Shown here one piece after another: positions 23,554 to 23,578 of a stretch of DNA of 23,578 bases. Origin of the DNA: UBA2227 sp036677505 (lineage in GTDB: Bacteria; Bacillota_I; Bacilli_A; Erysipelotrichales; Erysipelotrichaceae); assembly GCA_036677505.1 (NCBI GenBank), contig JAVBWK010000020.1, positions 1-23,578 on the forward strand. The letters run 5' to 3'. The position numbers and the translations under genes are program-made. Numbering within the stretch: the first letter of the stretch is position 1; each line of letters begins with the position of its first letter. The notes under the pieces are model-generated. The model was not told where the DNA came from. It saw only the letters and a list, made by a program, of their open reading frames with translations, and did no database searches.

Positions 23554-23578
23554 TGTCTACTATTTGGGGTTCACTTCA
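23554..23578 (-). repeat. IS right terminal inverted repeat
   Basis: Read on the minus strand it begins TGAAGTGAACCCCAAA and ends in TAGACA, matching the left end at 21 of 25 positions. The window stops at its final base. Confidence 0.9.

Larger units (their letters stand above)
22136..23578. mobile_element. IS3-family insertion sequence, IS150-like, complete
   Basis: The element is 1443 bp and bounded by imperfect inverted repeats beginning TGAAGTG (21 of 25 positions match). It has the 5'-TG...CA-3' ends and two overlapping reading frames with a -1 frameshift typical of IS3. The transposase has a complete DD(35)E triad. Nothing looks broken, so it may be active. The right end is the last base of the window, so the target duplication cannot be seen. 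The left end lies 8 nt after the sdaA stop codon. Confidence 0.93.

Noticed and set aside
1..23578. CRISPR array, tRNA or rRNA genes
   Set aside because: No regularly spaced direct repeats and no cloverleaf or rRNA-like segments were recognised on either strand.

Overview
The window is a stretch of low-to-moderate G+C Bacillota (Firmicutes) chromosome in the standard genetic code. It has strong AGGAGG-type ribosome binding sites, two T-box leaders, Spx, IreB, and the alaS-ireB-ruvX-yrzB-mltG-udk-greA gene order known from Bacillus subtilis. The long insertion in MnmA near residues 34-60 resembles my recollection of Erysipelotrichia/Mollicutes-type MnmA, so an erysipelotrichial relative is my best guess, made with low confidence. 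Peptidoglycan genes (uppP, mltG) show a walled organism.

Left part, minus strand (117-5971): an APC-family amino acid permease, then a tryptophan T-box leader, trpS, uppP, and an ABC-type ATPase plus a large membrane permease, closed by a perfect-palindrome terminator. Middle, plus strand (6083-10653): spx with its own promoter and terminator, then a tightly coupled mnmA - CPBP protease - recD2 unit joined by two ATGA overlaps. A secreted C39-like cysteine-protease-fold protein faces recD2 tail-to-tail (10622-11380, minus). Its apparent terminator lies inside the recD2 coding sequence.

Right part, plus strand (11434-22127): an alanine T-box leader drives alaS, followed by ireB, ruvX, yrzB, mltG, udk and greA, ending in a UUCG-loop terminator. 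Next come comEA (an unusual lipoprotein form) - comEC - holA, a DNA-uptake/replication cluster, and a single-chain iron-sulfur L-serine dehydratase. The window closes with a complete IS3-family (IS150-like) element, 22136-23578, whose right end coincides exactly with the last base given.

Most genes are housekeeping: tRNA charging and modification, translation and transcription fidelity, cell-wall carrier recycling and glycan-strand release, DNA repair and DNA uptake. No wholly new multi-gene system is evident. The best leads are the IS element's programmed -1 frameshift signal (A7 slippery site, 6-nt spacer, 10-bp perfect long-range stem), the IS left-end hairpin that sequesters the transposase ribosome binding site, the cysteine-rich Spx tail, the lipoprotein ComEA, the trpS-uppP coupling under T-box control, and the terminator embedded in recD2.
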